Numbered from the stretch's first letter, positions 50,054 to 58,532 are shown. The stretch is DNA of 64,000 bases from an uncultured Oscillibacter sp. (GCA_910588005.1 CAJUQM010000004.1:1-64000); one strand, 5' to 3'. Made by a program: numbers and translations. The notes: a model not told the origin generated them from the letters alone.

Positions 50054-51388
50054 ATGGACAAGCTTGACTCTTACCATCTGCCTGTCACGGGCAGAAACAT
50101 CCTGCGCTTTGCCTTCCCCACCATTGTGATGACGGTGTTCAACACCTTCTACACTATGGTAGACGGACTGTTTGTGTCCAATCTCATCGGTACGGGCGCA
50201 CTGTCCGCCATCAATCTCACCGCTCCGGCCATCGGGCTGATTACAGCGCTGTCCGGAATGCTGGCCACCGGAGGCAGCGCAGTGGTGATGAAAAAAATGG
50301 GAGAACACCGGGAGGATGAGGCCCGGCAGGACTTTACACTGCTGATTCTCACCAACGCCGCCGCCGGGGCCGTTATGATGGTTCTGGGCTATACGCTGAT
50401 GGACACGCTGTTGGGAACGATGGGCCTTTCGGCGGAGGTCTTCGGATACTGCCGCACCTATCTGAGCAATTACCTGCTGTTCACCATCCCCATTTTGCTG
50501 ATGTATAACTTTTCCCTCTATTTGATTGCCGCCGACAAGTCCACCCTGTCCCTAGTCTGCACCGTGGCAGGGGGCGTGACCAATATCATTCTGGACTACG
50601 CCCTGATTGCCCTGTTTGATCTGGGCATCCAGGGGGCGGCCATCGCCACCGGTCTGGGCTACTCCATCACCGCCGTGGCCGGATTCCTGGTATTCCGCAA
50701 AAAGGACAATCTGCTCCACTTTCAAAAGCCGGCCCTCCGGTGCGGCGTGCTCCTCCGCGCCTCCACCAACGGCCTCTCGGAGCTGGCCACCTCCCTGGTG
50801 TCCGGCATCACCACCCTGCTGTTCAACATGGCGATGCTGAAATACGTGGGTGAGGACGGCGTTGCGGCTATCACCATCATCATGTATGTACTTATGTTTG
50901 TCAGCGCCCTGTTCATCGGCTACTCCTACGGCGTGGCCCCCATGATCTCCTACTACCACGGAGAGCAAAACCACGAAAAGCTGAAAAAGCTGGTGAGGTT
51001 CAGCGTCCGCTTCATTGCCGGGGCCTCCGTCCTGTGTGCGGCGGCCTCCATTTTGGCGGCCGTCCCCTTGGTGGGCATCTTCACCCGGCCCGACAGTCCG
51101 GTCTACGAGCTGGCGGTGACGGGAAACCGGCTGTGCTCAATTGCTCTGCTGTTTGTAGGGCTGAACGTCTTTGCCAGCGGAATGTTCACTGCCCTGTCTA
51201 ACGGGGTGGTGTCCGCCGTGCTGGCGTTCTCCCGGTCGTTCCTGTTCACGGTTGCCAGTATCCAGATCATGCCTGTCCTGCTGGGCGGCGTCACGGGCGT
51301 CTGGCTGGCCACTCCCGCGGCGGAGCTGCTGGGGGCGGCTATGGCGGCGGCACTGCTGCTGAAATACCGCAAGCGGTACGGATACTAG
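50054..51388 (+). CDS. MATE-family efflux transporter
   Basis: A 444-residue, 12-helix MATE transporter of the NorM/MepA type (N-terminal RFAFPTIVMTVFNTFYTMVD segment; the second half starts near SGITTLLFNMAM). MATE pumps export amphiphilic cations, drugs or bile compounds in exchange for Na+ or H+. ATG 50054 has GGAGG seven bases upstream; the hydrolase stop is about 80 bases before it, without a terminator. Co-induction by the MerR regulator is inferred. Its TAG stop is formed at the junction with a MITE-like element. Confidence 0.9.
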   Translation: MDKLDSYHLPVTGRNILRFAFPTIVMTVFNTFYTMVDGLFVSNLIGTGALSAINLTAPAIGLITALSGMLATGGSAVVMKKMGEHREDEARQDFTLLILTNAAAGAVMMVLGYTLMDTLLGTMGLSAEVFGYCRTYLSNYLLFTIPILLMYNFSLYLIAADKSTLSLVCTVAGGVTNIILDYALIALFDLGIQGAAIATGLGYSITAVAGFLVFRKKDNLLHFQKPALRCGVLLRASTNGLSELATSLVSGITTLLFNMAMLKYVGEDGVAAITIIMYVLMFVSALFIGYSYGVAPMISYYHGEQNHEKLKKLVRFSVRFIAGASVLCAAASILAAVPLVGIFTRPDSPVYELAVTGNRLCSIALLFVGLNVFASGMFTALSNGVVSAVLAFSRSFLFTVASIQIMPVLLGGVTGVWLATPAAELLGAAMAAALLLKYRKRYGY

Positions 51389-51548
51389 GCCTTGTTTGAT
51401 AAATGGTGAGATGCACAGCGGCGAGGGATTTTTTCGCCGGACGGGGCAAACATTTGCAGGAATGCTTTGTGTATCTCAAAAAATTTTAACGCGGCACAGT
51501 GGAATAAGATCCGCTGTTTGGGCGTTTTGATATTTTTCAAACAGGGCC
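51388..51548. mobile_element. 161-bp MITE-like element flanked by TA
   Basis: Terminal inverted repeats GGCCTTGTTTGA (51388-51399) and TCAAACAGGGCC (51537-51548) match at 11 of 12 positions. They are bounded on both sides by the dinucleotide TA (51386-51387 and 51549-51550), as expected for a TA target duplication. The inside contains no transposase. The ends resemble those of IS5-group insertion sequences, but the family is not certain. Removing the element with one TA restores TAC-TAA, so the MATE gene would keep a stop codon. Confidence 0.6.
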
Positions 51549-51904
51549 TAATCCCTGTCTTTAACTCCTGTCCCAGGGAGGGCGAACGTCTCAGCGGCAA
51601 AGCGCCTTTGCAAAGCAGCCGGAGCGAAGGAGACATGGCAGGCCCCCGCGCCCGAAAAAGAAACCGGATCTCACCGGACAGCGGCATGGGCGGCTGAAAC
51701 TCCCGTGCCCCACAGAGAGCACGGTACCCCCCCGTCTGTTCCGGTGCTGCCGCGGCTGGAAGGCCGCGGATTAAATCCGCCCCCATGTGGAGCAGGCCTC
51801 GTCCAATTCAATTTTCTCCCCTGGGCAGGCGAGCCCTCCGGCAAAAGCCGGAGGGCTCGTCTATAGCTTGTCCGCCAAAAAGCCTCCCTTTGTACCGCTC
51901 TGTC
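51549..51904. other. Intergenic sequence after the MITE
   Basis: This 356-base stretch separates MATE from the convergent phosphoesterase gene. It contains a terminator-like hairpin at 51830-51859 and several short GC-rich inverted repeats. A 133-codon minus-strand frame (51385-51786) runs through the element and has no credible start, so it was rejected. Confidence 0.55.
51830..51859. terminator. Hairpin downstream of MATE and phosphoesterase
   Basis: CGAGCCCTCCGGC (51830-51842) pairs perfectly with 51847-51859 around AAAA. T-runs are poor on both sides, so termination strength is uncertain. Confidence 0.6.
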
Positions 51905-52519
51905 TCATTCCCCGCACCGAGGCGGATTCTCCGTATCCAGCAGAAAGCGCTCATAGGCGTTGATAACCGTCGTCTCCCCCCGCCGCAGGACCCGGGGCAG
52001 ATTGGCGCCGTAATTGGCGTGGACATGGCCGTGGATCAGATATTGGGGGCGGTACTTGTCCACCAGGCGAAGGAGGCACTCAAAGCCCCGGTGGGCGTAG
52101 TCCTCCCCGTCGCCGTATCCCCGCATGGGGGAGTGGGCCAGCACAAGATCCACACCGCCGCTCTTCCAGAGCTGGAACTGAAGGCGGCGGATACGGCGGG
52201 CCATCTGCTCCTCTGTGTACTGATGGGGGCCTCCGCTGTACAAAACACTGCCGCCCAATCCCAGGATCCGCAAGCCCTTGACACGGAGAAGGCGGTCCTC
52301 CGCGCACTCGCAGCCCTCCGGCGGATGCCGGTCATAGGTCTTGTCGTGATTGCCGTGGACGTAGACCAACGGCGCCCGTCCCATGGTCACCAGAAAGGAG
52401 AGGTACTTGGAATTCAGGTCCCCGCAGGACAAAATGACATCCACTCCGTCCAGCCGCCCGGGCTGGTAATAGTCCCAGAGGTACGGACTCTCCTTGTCGG
52501 AAATCAGCAGCAGCTTCAC
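51905..52519 (-). CDS. Calcineurin-like metallophosphoesterase
   Basis: A 204-residue metallophosphoesterase: LLLISDKES (first metal Asp), LSCGDLN, VYVHGNHDKTYD and HGHVHANYG are the metal-ligand blocks. The first block has DKES in place of the usual DxH, so the first metal site may be altered. It overlaps the stop of the ParB-BMP gene by four bases (ATGA), indicating a functional pair. The substrate is unknown; related small proteins hydrolyse cyclic nucleotides or phosphodiesters. Confidence 0.87.
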   Translation of the reverse strand: MKLLLISDKESPYLWDYYQPGRLDGVDVILSCGDLNSKYLSFLVTMGRAPLVYVHGNHDKTYDRHPPEGCECAEDRLLRVKGLRILGLGGSVLYSGGPHQYTEEQMARRIRRLQFQLWKSGGVDLVLAHSPMRGYGDGEDYAHRGFECLLRLVDKYRPQYLIHGHVHANYGANLPRVLRRGETTVINAYERFLLDTENPPRCGE

Positions 52520-54414
52520 AGGATGGGGTCCTCCTTCTCCGGTGGAATACTCTCCCGGTAGACGCCCTGGAGCCGGACAATGGACCGGGCCATGGGCAGC
52601 AGCTCCTCATACCCGGGGATCGCTCCCTCCACGCACTCGTGCAGCCGGTCCATGTGGAGGACCTCCTCCGTGGTGGCCTGGGGGAACGGCTGGATGGAGC
52701 CGTCGATAATCCCCCGGCGCAGAATCTCCGCCAGCTGGCGGACGCCCTCGGGCAGGTCGTTTGCCAGCAGAATGTCAATGGCCCGGCTGTTCATGCCCCA
52801 CCAGTAGTTCACCGCCTGGTTTCCCCGGGGACCCAGGGCGTCCCAGCCGCCGCCCAGCACACTGCGGACCAGATTGGTATAGACATTGCCCCAGTGCCAG
52901 TAGGGAGAGGCCAGGGAGCGGAATTTTCCGCCTTCCACCCGGCAAAGGCCCCAGGGTTCCCGGATCCGGTCCGGCGTGGGAATATCCCGGTTGGAGATCA
53001 GGGAAACCCCCTGCCGGGCGAGATCCGCCATGGCGTCCGCCTCCACACAGGACCAGCGCAGAATGATCCGCGCCCCCGGATTGGTCAGCTGAACTCCCTG
53101 GGCAAAGGCGTTGATGCTGGCCGGCACACCGAAGATGGGACTGGAGGCCACATAGCCGATCCGCCCCTCCCGGCTGAGCACGCCGGCAATGGCTCCGGCG
53201 ATAAACTTTCCCTCGTAGATCCGGCTGTAATAGGTCTGCACCCCGGCGTAGGGCATGGAGACCGAGCAGTTCAGAATCCGCACGTCCGGATGCTGGGCCG
53301 CCGTCTTGCGGCAGGCCCCGATCAGGGGCGGAGTGACGGCAAAAATGAGCTGCGCCCCATTGGCGATGGCCTCCTCCATGGCGGCCTCGGCATCGCCGCC
53401 GGGGCGGACACCGTTGAACACCTGTGTGGACACCCGGTCCCCCAGAACGGCCTCCAAATACTGCCGTCCCAGATCGTGGGCCCTGGCCCAGTCGCTCTGC
53501 TCCGGCAGCTGGTCGCTGACAAAGGCTACGTTGAGATGGCTGGGTTTGCCCTTAAACAGGCGGCCCAAAAGGCCGCCGTCCTTGGCCTCCGGCGCGTCCG
53601 TCTTCACGTCAATGGGTTCCGTGAGGGCCTTGACATCCGCCCACACCGCCTTGATGCTCTTCGCCAGCTCCGCGGCAGGAAGGGAGAGAAGCTCGTCAAA
53701 GCCATAGACCTTCAGCCACACCAGCATGGCGTCCGCCGTGGTGATGGGCAGCTCCCCGCCCCCCAGCTTCCGGAAAGGCTCCTGAAAATAGGTGTACCCA
53801 GCGGTGAAGCGCCGCCGCTCATCATCGCTCCACACGTGGTCCGGCTCATAGCCCAGGGCCTTCTGGAGCTTTTGGAAGCTGCCTGCCCGGCTGAACCGCA
53901 CCCGGTAGAGCCGTGTCTTTGGATAGGACTCCATAAAATCGTAATAGGCCTGAATCTCCGGGTCCTCCGACCACACCGGCACCATGCGGGTCACATAGCC
54001 GGGGATGACCGGCGCGCCGTAGCTCCTCAGCACGCTGACCCGCTTGTTGCCCTCCTGGACATAAAACCGGCCCAGATACTCAAAGCAGCGGACAGGGTCC
54101 CGAATGCCCTCATCCCCCAGGTGGGCCTGACACAGATCCATCCACTTGCCCGCAAACTCCGTGTCCGGCTCCAGCAGCGGCATAAAGTCCGCCGCGAAGG
54201 CGGTCCGGCGTCCCGCGGTTTTGGTGCCTTTGATCTGGTCGATGGGGATCTCCACCACGCCCAGGTCCATCTGCCCGGCCACCATGGCCTCGCTGATGAT
54301 CTCGTCCAGCACCTGGGGATAGGGATACCGCCCCCGGAGCACACAGTCGTGATAGGTCTTGCGGCCCTGCTTCAAAGCGGCGCCATACTGCGCCGCGGCC
54401 TCCTGCCGGCCCAT
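52516..54414 (-). CDS. ParB-like plus BMP (PnrA-type) fusion protein
   Basis: A 632-residue cytoplasmic protein with no signal peptide. The N-terminal half (about 1-280) carries a ParB/sulfiredoxin-like block: VVEIPIDQIKGTK, then RFYVQEGNKRVSVLRSYGA, the ParB NKR motif. The C-terminal half (about 295-560) is a BMP/PnrA substrate-binding-type domain (LNVAFVSDQLPEQSDW, then GRIGYVASSPIFGVPASINAF) normally found in secreted lipoproteins. The combination suggests a ligand-sensing cytoplasmic protein acting on DNA or nucleotides. It is encoded in one operon with the phosphoesterase. Confidence 0.8.
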   Translation of the reverse strand: MGRQEAAAQYGAALKQGRKTYHDCVLRGRYPYPQVLDEIISEAMVAGQMDLGVVEIPIDQIKGTKTAGRRTAFAADFMPLLEPDTEFAGKWMDLCQAHLGDEGIRDPVRCFEYLGRFYVQEGNKRVSVLRSYGAPVIPGYVTRMVPVWSEDPEIQAYYDFMESYPKTRLYRVRFSRAGSFQKLQKALGYEPDHVWSDDERRRFTAGYTYFQEPFRKLGGGELPITTADAMLVWLKVYGFDELLSLPAAELAKSIKAVWADVKALTEPIDVKTDAPEAKDGGLLGRLFKGKPSHLNVAFVSDQLPEQSDWARAHDLGRQYLEAVLGDRVSTQVFNGVRPGGDAEAAMEEAIANGAQLIFAVTPPLIGACRKTAAQHPDVRILNCSVSMPYAGVQTYYSRIYEGKFIAGAIAGVLSREGRIGYVASSPIFGVPASINAFAQGVQLTNPGARIILRWSCVEADAMADLARQGVSLISNRDIPTPDRIREPWGLCRVEGGKFRSLASPYWHWGNVYTNLVRSVLGGGWDALGPRGNQAVNYWWGMNSRAIDILLANDLPEGVRQLAEILRRGIIDGSIQPFPQATTEEVLHMDRLHECVEGAIPGYEELLPMARSIVRLQGVYRESIPPEKEDPIL

Positions 54415-54548
54415 GATACCGCCTCCTGCATTTAATCGTTTACCTTTGGTCCTATTCTACTGGATTTATTTTGGGAATACAAGGGGGCGCCGTCGTCTCC
54501 GGAGCCAAAATTAACTCTGCGGCAGAGGGGCGGTTCAGCTGTTTTGAC

Positions 54549-54585
54549 GGAGAGGGGGCCGCGCCTGCGGCGCGGCCCCCTCTCC
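54549..54585 (-). terminator. Terminator after the 54.6-kb membrane-protein operon
   Basis: A perfect GC-rich stem of 17 bp with TGC loop (GGAGAGGGGGCCGCGCC and complement), followed by GTCAAAAC on the minus strand, just past the stop at 54598. Confidence 0.8.
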
Positions 54586-54597
54586 CGGGCGCTCTGC

Positions 54598-55665
54598 CTA
54601 TTTGCCGAACCGGTACTGCTCGGCAGTCAATGCCAGCTCAATCTCCCCATCCGTGAAGGAAGAGGCGATCAGTTCCAGCTGGTTTTCCAGCGGCAGCTCC
54701 TCGTTGACGCGGAAGGCCCGCATCAGCTTCTGCCCCGCCGGAACGCGGACGTTGCGGGTAAAGCTCTCGCCGCCCTCGTTGCCTACGGTACAGGGACGGC
54801 GCACCGCTATGCAGGCGTCCTCGTCTCCGATGTTCTCAATGGTGATGACCGCGTACTCCCCCAGATACGGCGTAAAGGCGAAGCGCCGCGTAATCGTGGT
54901 GGAAAATTTGTCGTCGTTTCGAAAAACCTGCCGCTCCAGGGCGGTGCCGGACCAGCTGGCCAGATCCACCTTGGCCGGGTCCTCCTCGGTATACATGCCG
55001 AATGTGACGCCGTACTCCGGCTTCATGGGCGCCTCCCGCCGATTCTCCTCCCAGATCGCCTCCATTTCCGCGCGCTCCTCCGCAGGCATCTCCGGAGCTT
55101 CGCTTCTCGGCAGCCTTCTGGCGCCGTTGCCCGTTGTTCCGTCGGCATATCCCACCCATTTTCCATCCTCACCCCTTGTGAGATTGTATCCAATGTCGCA
55201 TTTTATCCGTCCGGTGAACCAAATGGGTTCTCCTGTGTGCGCCTTTATCTGCTGCTCTCCCTTGTCATTCACAAAGGGCTTCGCCCCGAAATCCACGCAG
55301 TTGATGTCCTCGTGATAGGTCACGCCGAGGGCCACGTCCAGGATGTCTCCGATCATCCCCGCCTCTACATAGTAGTGAATCTCACCCTTCTCGTCGGTGT
55401 AGGTCAGCACGGCGGGGATCTCCGCGCCGTTCTCCGCCTGCACCTTCTCGCCGGGGGCCACCCGCTCCACACCGAACAGGGCAACGCCCGCCTCTCCGCA
55501 GGCCAGCCGGAGGTCTCCTGCCTGCACCCGCACCTGGGACTCCGCCTGGGGCTGGGCCGCCGGCGCCTCCTCCTTTGCCAGGGAGGCGGAGATCAGGCAG
55601 GCCAGCAGTATCATGGTGGCCATGCCGGCGATGAAGGGGATGTAGCTTTTCTTTGTCTTATTCAT
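54598..55665 (-). CDS. Membrane-anchored protein in sigma-factor operon, unknown
   Basis: A 355-residue protein: an N-terminal membrane anchor or signal (about 10-32, FIAGMATMILLACLISASL) and a large extracytoplasmic region without recognised domains. ATG 55665 has GGAG upstream; the open frame to 55692 reaches the previous gene's end. It is the last gene of the sigma/DUF4367 operon and may be a structural or sensor partner of that signalling pair. Confidence 0.7.
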   Translation of the reverse strand: MNKTKKSYIPFIAGMATMILLACLISASLAKEEAPAAQPQAESQVRVQAGDLRLACGEAGVALFGVERVAPGEKVQAENGAEIPAVLTYTDEKGEIHYYVEAGMIGDILDVALGVTYHEDINCVDFGAKPFVNDKGEQQIKAHTGEPIWFTGRIKCDIGYNLTRGEDGKWVGYADGTTGNGARRLPRSEAPEMPAEERAEMEAIWEENRREAPMKPEYGVTFGMYTEEDPAKVDLASWSGTALERQVFRNDDKFSTTITRRFAFTPYLGEYAVITIENIGDEDACIAVRRPCTVGNEGGESFTRNVRVPAGQKLMRAFRVNEELPLENQLELIASSFTDGEIELALTAEQYRFGK

Positions 55666-55685
55666 ATTTATGCTCCTCTCTAAAG

Positions 55686-56345
55686 TTACCACTCCAGATT
55701 TTCCGCGATCTTAAAAAAGGTCTCCCGGTCCAGGCCGCTATCGGCTGTCAGCTGGAGGACGTAGGGTCCATCCGCCCACAGCAGGATATACCCGGAAGCA
55801 TCCTCCGCGGCATGGATAAAAATGCCCTCACTGCCCTGGACGGTGACGCCCTCCCACTGGTAGTCTCCCATCAATGTCTCGCTGTACTCCTGCCCCATCC
55901 ACTGGCGCAGGGCGATATACTGGTAGTCCTCCGTGCGGTAAGAGGTGCTGAAATACACGGTGTCCTCCTCCAGCTCACTCTCGGTCCACAGGGCGTATCC
56001 CTCCGGAACCCACCCCAGGGTGATCCGGTGGAACCGCTGGGGAACCACGTCCTCCTGGGGGCGGGCGCTGTAGGTGAGGATGCCCTCCCGGGCCGCAGCC
56101 CGGACATGGTAGTCCTCCGGCTGGCCGGCGCGGACCGCCGTGCCCAGCAGAGCTATGACTGCCGCCAGCAGCAGCGCCCGCTTCCAGAGCGTCCCCTTTT
56201 TCCGCCTGGGCGCCAAAACGCGCATCCGCTCCTCAAAATCCGGGGAAAAAACGTGTGCGCACGCCTCCCGTCCCGGCAGGGCGCCCAGATACCGCTCCGC
56301 CGCCTCCGGCGCGGCCTCATACAGCATCTCGTCGGTAATTCTCAT
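55686..56345 (-). CDS. DUF4367 membrane protein, probable anti-sigma partner
   Basis: A 219-residue bitopic protein: cytoplasmic segment (about 1-55, MRITDEMLYEAAPEAAERYLGAL), one membrane helix (about 57-73, RALLLAAVIALLGTAV) and an extracytoplasmic DUF4367-like domain (IFIHAAEDASGYILLWADG region). Its start overlaps the sigma-factor stop by four bases (ATGA) with GGAGGTCG upstream. The topology and context fit an anti-sigma factor, but the cytoplasmic part lacks a recognisable zinc motif. Confidence 0.78.
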   Translation of the reverse strand: MRITDEMLYEAAPEAAERYLGALPGREACAHVFSPDFEERMRVLAPRRKKGTLWKRALLLAAVIALLGTAVRAGQPEDYHVRAAAREGILTYSARPQEDVVPQRFHRITLGWVPEGYALWTESELEEDTVYFSTSYRTEDYQYIALRQWMGQEYSETLMGDYQWEGVTVQGSEGIFIHAAEDASGYILLWADGPYVLQLTADSGLDRETFFKIAENLEW

Positions 56346-56851
56346 ACGACCTCCCCTCTCTCCGCCAGCTCCGCCGCCAGGCACCGCTTGGCGCGAAGTG
56401 TCAGCTGGCGCACATTTCCCGGCGTCAGGCCCAGAAAACCGGCGATCTCGGCCGCGGAATAGCCGTTGTAATATTTCAGCAGCAATACCTCCCGGTACCT
56501 GGGAGGCAGCGCCGCCATGGCCCCGGCCAGCGTCCCGTCGGAGGGCGGAGCCGTGCAGCCGGGGATCTCCTCCAGCTCCGCCATCGGGCGGCGCTGCTTG
56601 GCCCGGTAGAGGTCAATGGCCTTCCGCTCCGCCACAGTGGCGGCCAGACACCGGGCGCGGGATCCCAGCTCCGGCGGCAGGCTGTGTTCCGCCAGGCTGA
56701 GAAAAGCCAGGTGTACCGCGTCCTCCGCGTCCTGAGAATTTTGTAAAATCCGGTTCGCCACATGGAACATCAATCCCCGGTAGGTCCTGTACAGCGCCTC
56801 AAACCGCGTCCGATCCTCGGGACTGTCCATCGCCTGTAGATAGACCAGCAT
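56342..56851 (-). CDS. ECF-type sigma factor
   Basis: A 169-residue sigma-70-like factor: region 2 is at about 15-80 (FEALYRTYRGLMFHVANRIL, then NSQDAEDAVHLAFLSLAEH), region 4 at about 110-165 (LPPRYREVLLLKYYNGYSAAEIAGFLGLTPGNVRQ). ATG 56851 has GAGGGAGG upstream. It heads the operon with a DUF4367 protein and the unknown membrane protein. No ECF-like promoter was found upstream, so autoregulation is not evident. Confidence 0.88.
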   Translation of the reverse strand: MLVYLQAMDSPEDRTRFEALYRTYRGLMFHVANRILQNSQDAEDAVHLAFLSLAEHSLPPELGSRARCLAATVAERKAIDLYRAKQRRPMAELEEIPGCTAPPSDGTLAGAMAALPPRYREVLLLKYYNGYSAAEIAGFLGLTPGNVRQLTLRAKRCLAAELAERGEVV

Positions 56852-56930
56852 GTCACCGCCTCCCTCTGTACTCTGTAACGCTCCGCTTTGCCGGAATGTG
56901 ACACGGGACGCAAAATTTTTTGAAATTTCC

Positions 56931-56974
56931 CCAAAAGAAGATGCGCCGCCCTCCGGCTCCCCGGAGGACGGCGC
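56931..56974 (-). terminator. Terminator of thyX
   Basis: A 14-bp stem with one mismatch (56943-56956 and 56961-56974) followed by an ATCTTCTTTT tract on the minus strand. Confidence 0.75.
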
Positions 56975-57022
56975 ACTCACTTTCACCAACACGCTCAAAA
57001 AATCTCCCGCCGTTTTCAGGCG

Positions 57023-57676
57023 TTACGCCTCTGCTTCCAGCAGATCCGTGAAAAACACCGGGTAGTCTCCGGCAAACCGCTCCAGCAGCATACGCGCCAC
57101 CTCCCGGCACTGGGGATGTGCCGCCGCATCCGCCCGCAGGCGGAAGAAGTGCCGCCACTCCCGCAGGTTCATCGTGACCACCAGCTCTGTTTTCAGGGAG
57201 TTTGGCAGAACGCTTCGGGCCTCCTGCGGCGTGGCCCCCAGCTCAATCATCTGGAAATAGCTGGCCTCGGCGTTCTCCATGGCCCTTCGCCACACGTCGT
57301 ACTTCTTCCGGTCCGTCTCGCTGTCCAGATCATATTGGAATCCGGTGGCCAGGTCAATACAGGTGATCTGGCTGCCAAATTTCTCCTTCCCATAGTTGCA
57401 GTACCGGGTGCTCTCCTGAGAGTAGCTGGCAATCCGGTGGCGGACAATCTCATGGGTCACGCCCCGGTCGCAGATAAACTTCACCGTGAGGCTCTCATGC
57501 TCGATGACGGACTCGTGGCCCCGGCGGATAATTCCCCGGATAAATTTTTCCGCCGACCCATCCTCGATCTTATCCTCGCTCTTGTAACATACCCGGCCGA
57601 TGCGCTCAATGCGGCGAAGCATCTCCTCATAGCGGTCTGCCCGAAGCACCTCCACCGCCGGTTTTTGGATCATCAT
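57023..57676 (-). CDS. thyX: FAD-dependent thymidylate synthase ThyX
   Basis: A 217-residue flavin-dependent thymidylate synthase making dTMP from dUMP with methylene-THF. The diagnostic RHR(x7)S motif is present as RHRIASYSQESTR near residue 80, and the C-terminal LREWRHFFRLR and NSLKTELVVTMN segments are family-conserved. The double ATG start (57676/57673) follows AAGGAG. It has its own promoter and terminator. Confidence 0.96.
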   Translation of the reverse strand: MMIQKPAVEVLRADRYEEMLRRIERIGRVCYKSEDKIEDGSAEKFIRGIIRRGHESVIEHESLTVKFICDRGVTHEIVRHRIASYSQESTRYCNYGKEKFGSQITCIDLATGFQYDLDSETDRKKYDVWRRAMENAEASYFQMIELGATPQEARSVLPNSLKTELVVTMNLREWRHFFRLRADAAAHPQCREVARMLLERFAGDYPVFFTDLLEAEA

Positions 57677-57709
57677 TCCAATTCTCTCCTTGCGTCAATA
57701 TTTTTTCCT

Positions 57710-57738
57710 ATTATAATTCAAATTCACACCGGGCGCAA
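57710..57738 (-). promoter_or_regulatory. Sigma-A promoter of thyX
   Basis: Minus-strand TTGCGC (57733-57738), 17-base spacer, TATAAT (57710-57715). Confidence 0.75.
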
Positions 57739-57751
57739 TAGACCTTTTTAG

Positions 57752-57780
57752 TTGTTTTTCGACGTTTGCTGTGGTAGAAT
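57752..57780 (+). promoter_or_regulatory. Candidate promoter for the gene at 57870
   Basis: TTGTTT (57752-57757), 17 bases, TAGAAT (57775-57780), divergent from the thyX promoter. Confidence 0.5.
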
Positions 57781-57869
57781 AACCGCAGTGCAATCATTTC
57801 CCTTCCCCGGGAATTTTTTGCAGCGGCATTTTCGCCGGGTTTCCCCGGCTTTCTCAGGAGGTTTATTCT

Positions 57870-58532
57870 ATGCTGGTACCAAACCGCTTAAAGACTCTGT
57901 ATGAAGGTCCTCTCCCCCCTATGGGGCTGACAGATTATGAGTCCCTGTCCAAATTTCTAAACGCCGGCGCACAGCGGTGCCGGACCTCGGGCCGGAATTT
58001 CGACCTGTTTTTGGACTGGGTCATCCACGCTCTGCTTGCGAGCCTGACCTCTGACAGCGCCGCCCGGATCTTTCTACCCAAGACCAGGACCGCCCCCTTT
58101 GTGCTGGACGACCTGATCCCCCTCTCGGGCATCCGTCCCACCGGCAAAAAGCGTATTCAGCTCAGCGAGACCCACCTCATCGCCCCGGTGTGGAACAACA
58201 CGGACTTAGGCCTGGCGCTGGAGGCGTTTTACGACAGCGGTTTTGAGGACGTGAAGATTGAGCAGCACTTTGGCGGCGCCTATATCGAGGAACTGCGGCT
58301 GGCCATTGTCGACTCTCCCGCAGACGTGGACATTCCCAACGTGCTGCGGGTATGGAACCGCGGCAGCCTGCAGCTGGATACTTACACCTTAAAATCTTTG
58401 GAGCCGGTGCTCAGCACCAATGGCGACGCCTGGTATCTCCAGGAGGACGGCGGCGAGCGGGCCGAACCGGTGCGGGAGCCGCGGATGGCGGCCCTCTATA
58501 ACTGCGGCCTGCGGCGTTACTGCGGAAAATAA
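57870..58532 (+). CDS. Unknown protein with AGGAGG start
   Basis: A 220-residue protein with no recognised family. It is mostly soluble alpha/beta; the middle segment HLIAPVWNNTDLGLALEAF and the C-terminal IVDSPADVDIPNVLRVWNRG look like a compact domain. AGGAGG lies eight bases before the ATG, and it has a candidate promoter. Its stop is crossed by 16 bases by the convergent ParB-like gene, which reaches it through an element junction. It is probably an ordinary chromosomal gene of the host. Confidence 0.7.
   Translation: MLVPNRLKTLYEGPLPPMGLTDYESLSKFLNAGAQRCRTSGRNFDLFLDWVIHALLASLTSDSAARIFLPKTRTAPFVLDDLIPLSGIRPTGKKRIQLSETHLIAPVWNNTDLGLALEAFYDSGFEDVKIEQHFGGAYIEELRLAIVDSPADVDIPNVLRVWNRGSLQLDTYTLKSLEPVLSTNGDAWYLQEDGGERAEPVREPRMAALYNCGLRRYCGK

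Noticed and set aside
48590..50308. 572-codon minus-strand frame antisense to the choloylglycine hydrolase gene
   Set aside because: It crosses the MerR promoter and the hydrolase; no domain; the plus-strand gene has the family motifs.
51385..51786. 133-codon minus-strand frame through the MITE-like element
   Set aside because: No start signal and no transposase resemblance; it only spans the insertion and flank.
52639..54435. 598-codon + strand frame antisense to the ParB-BMP gene
   Set aside because: No domain and no ribosome site; the minus strand has clear ParB and BMP segments.
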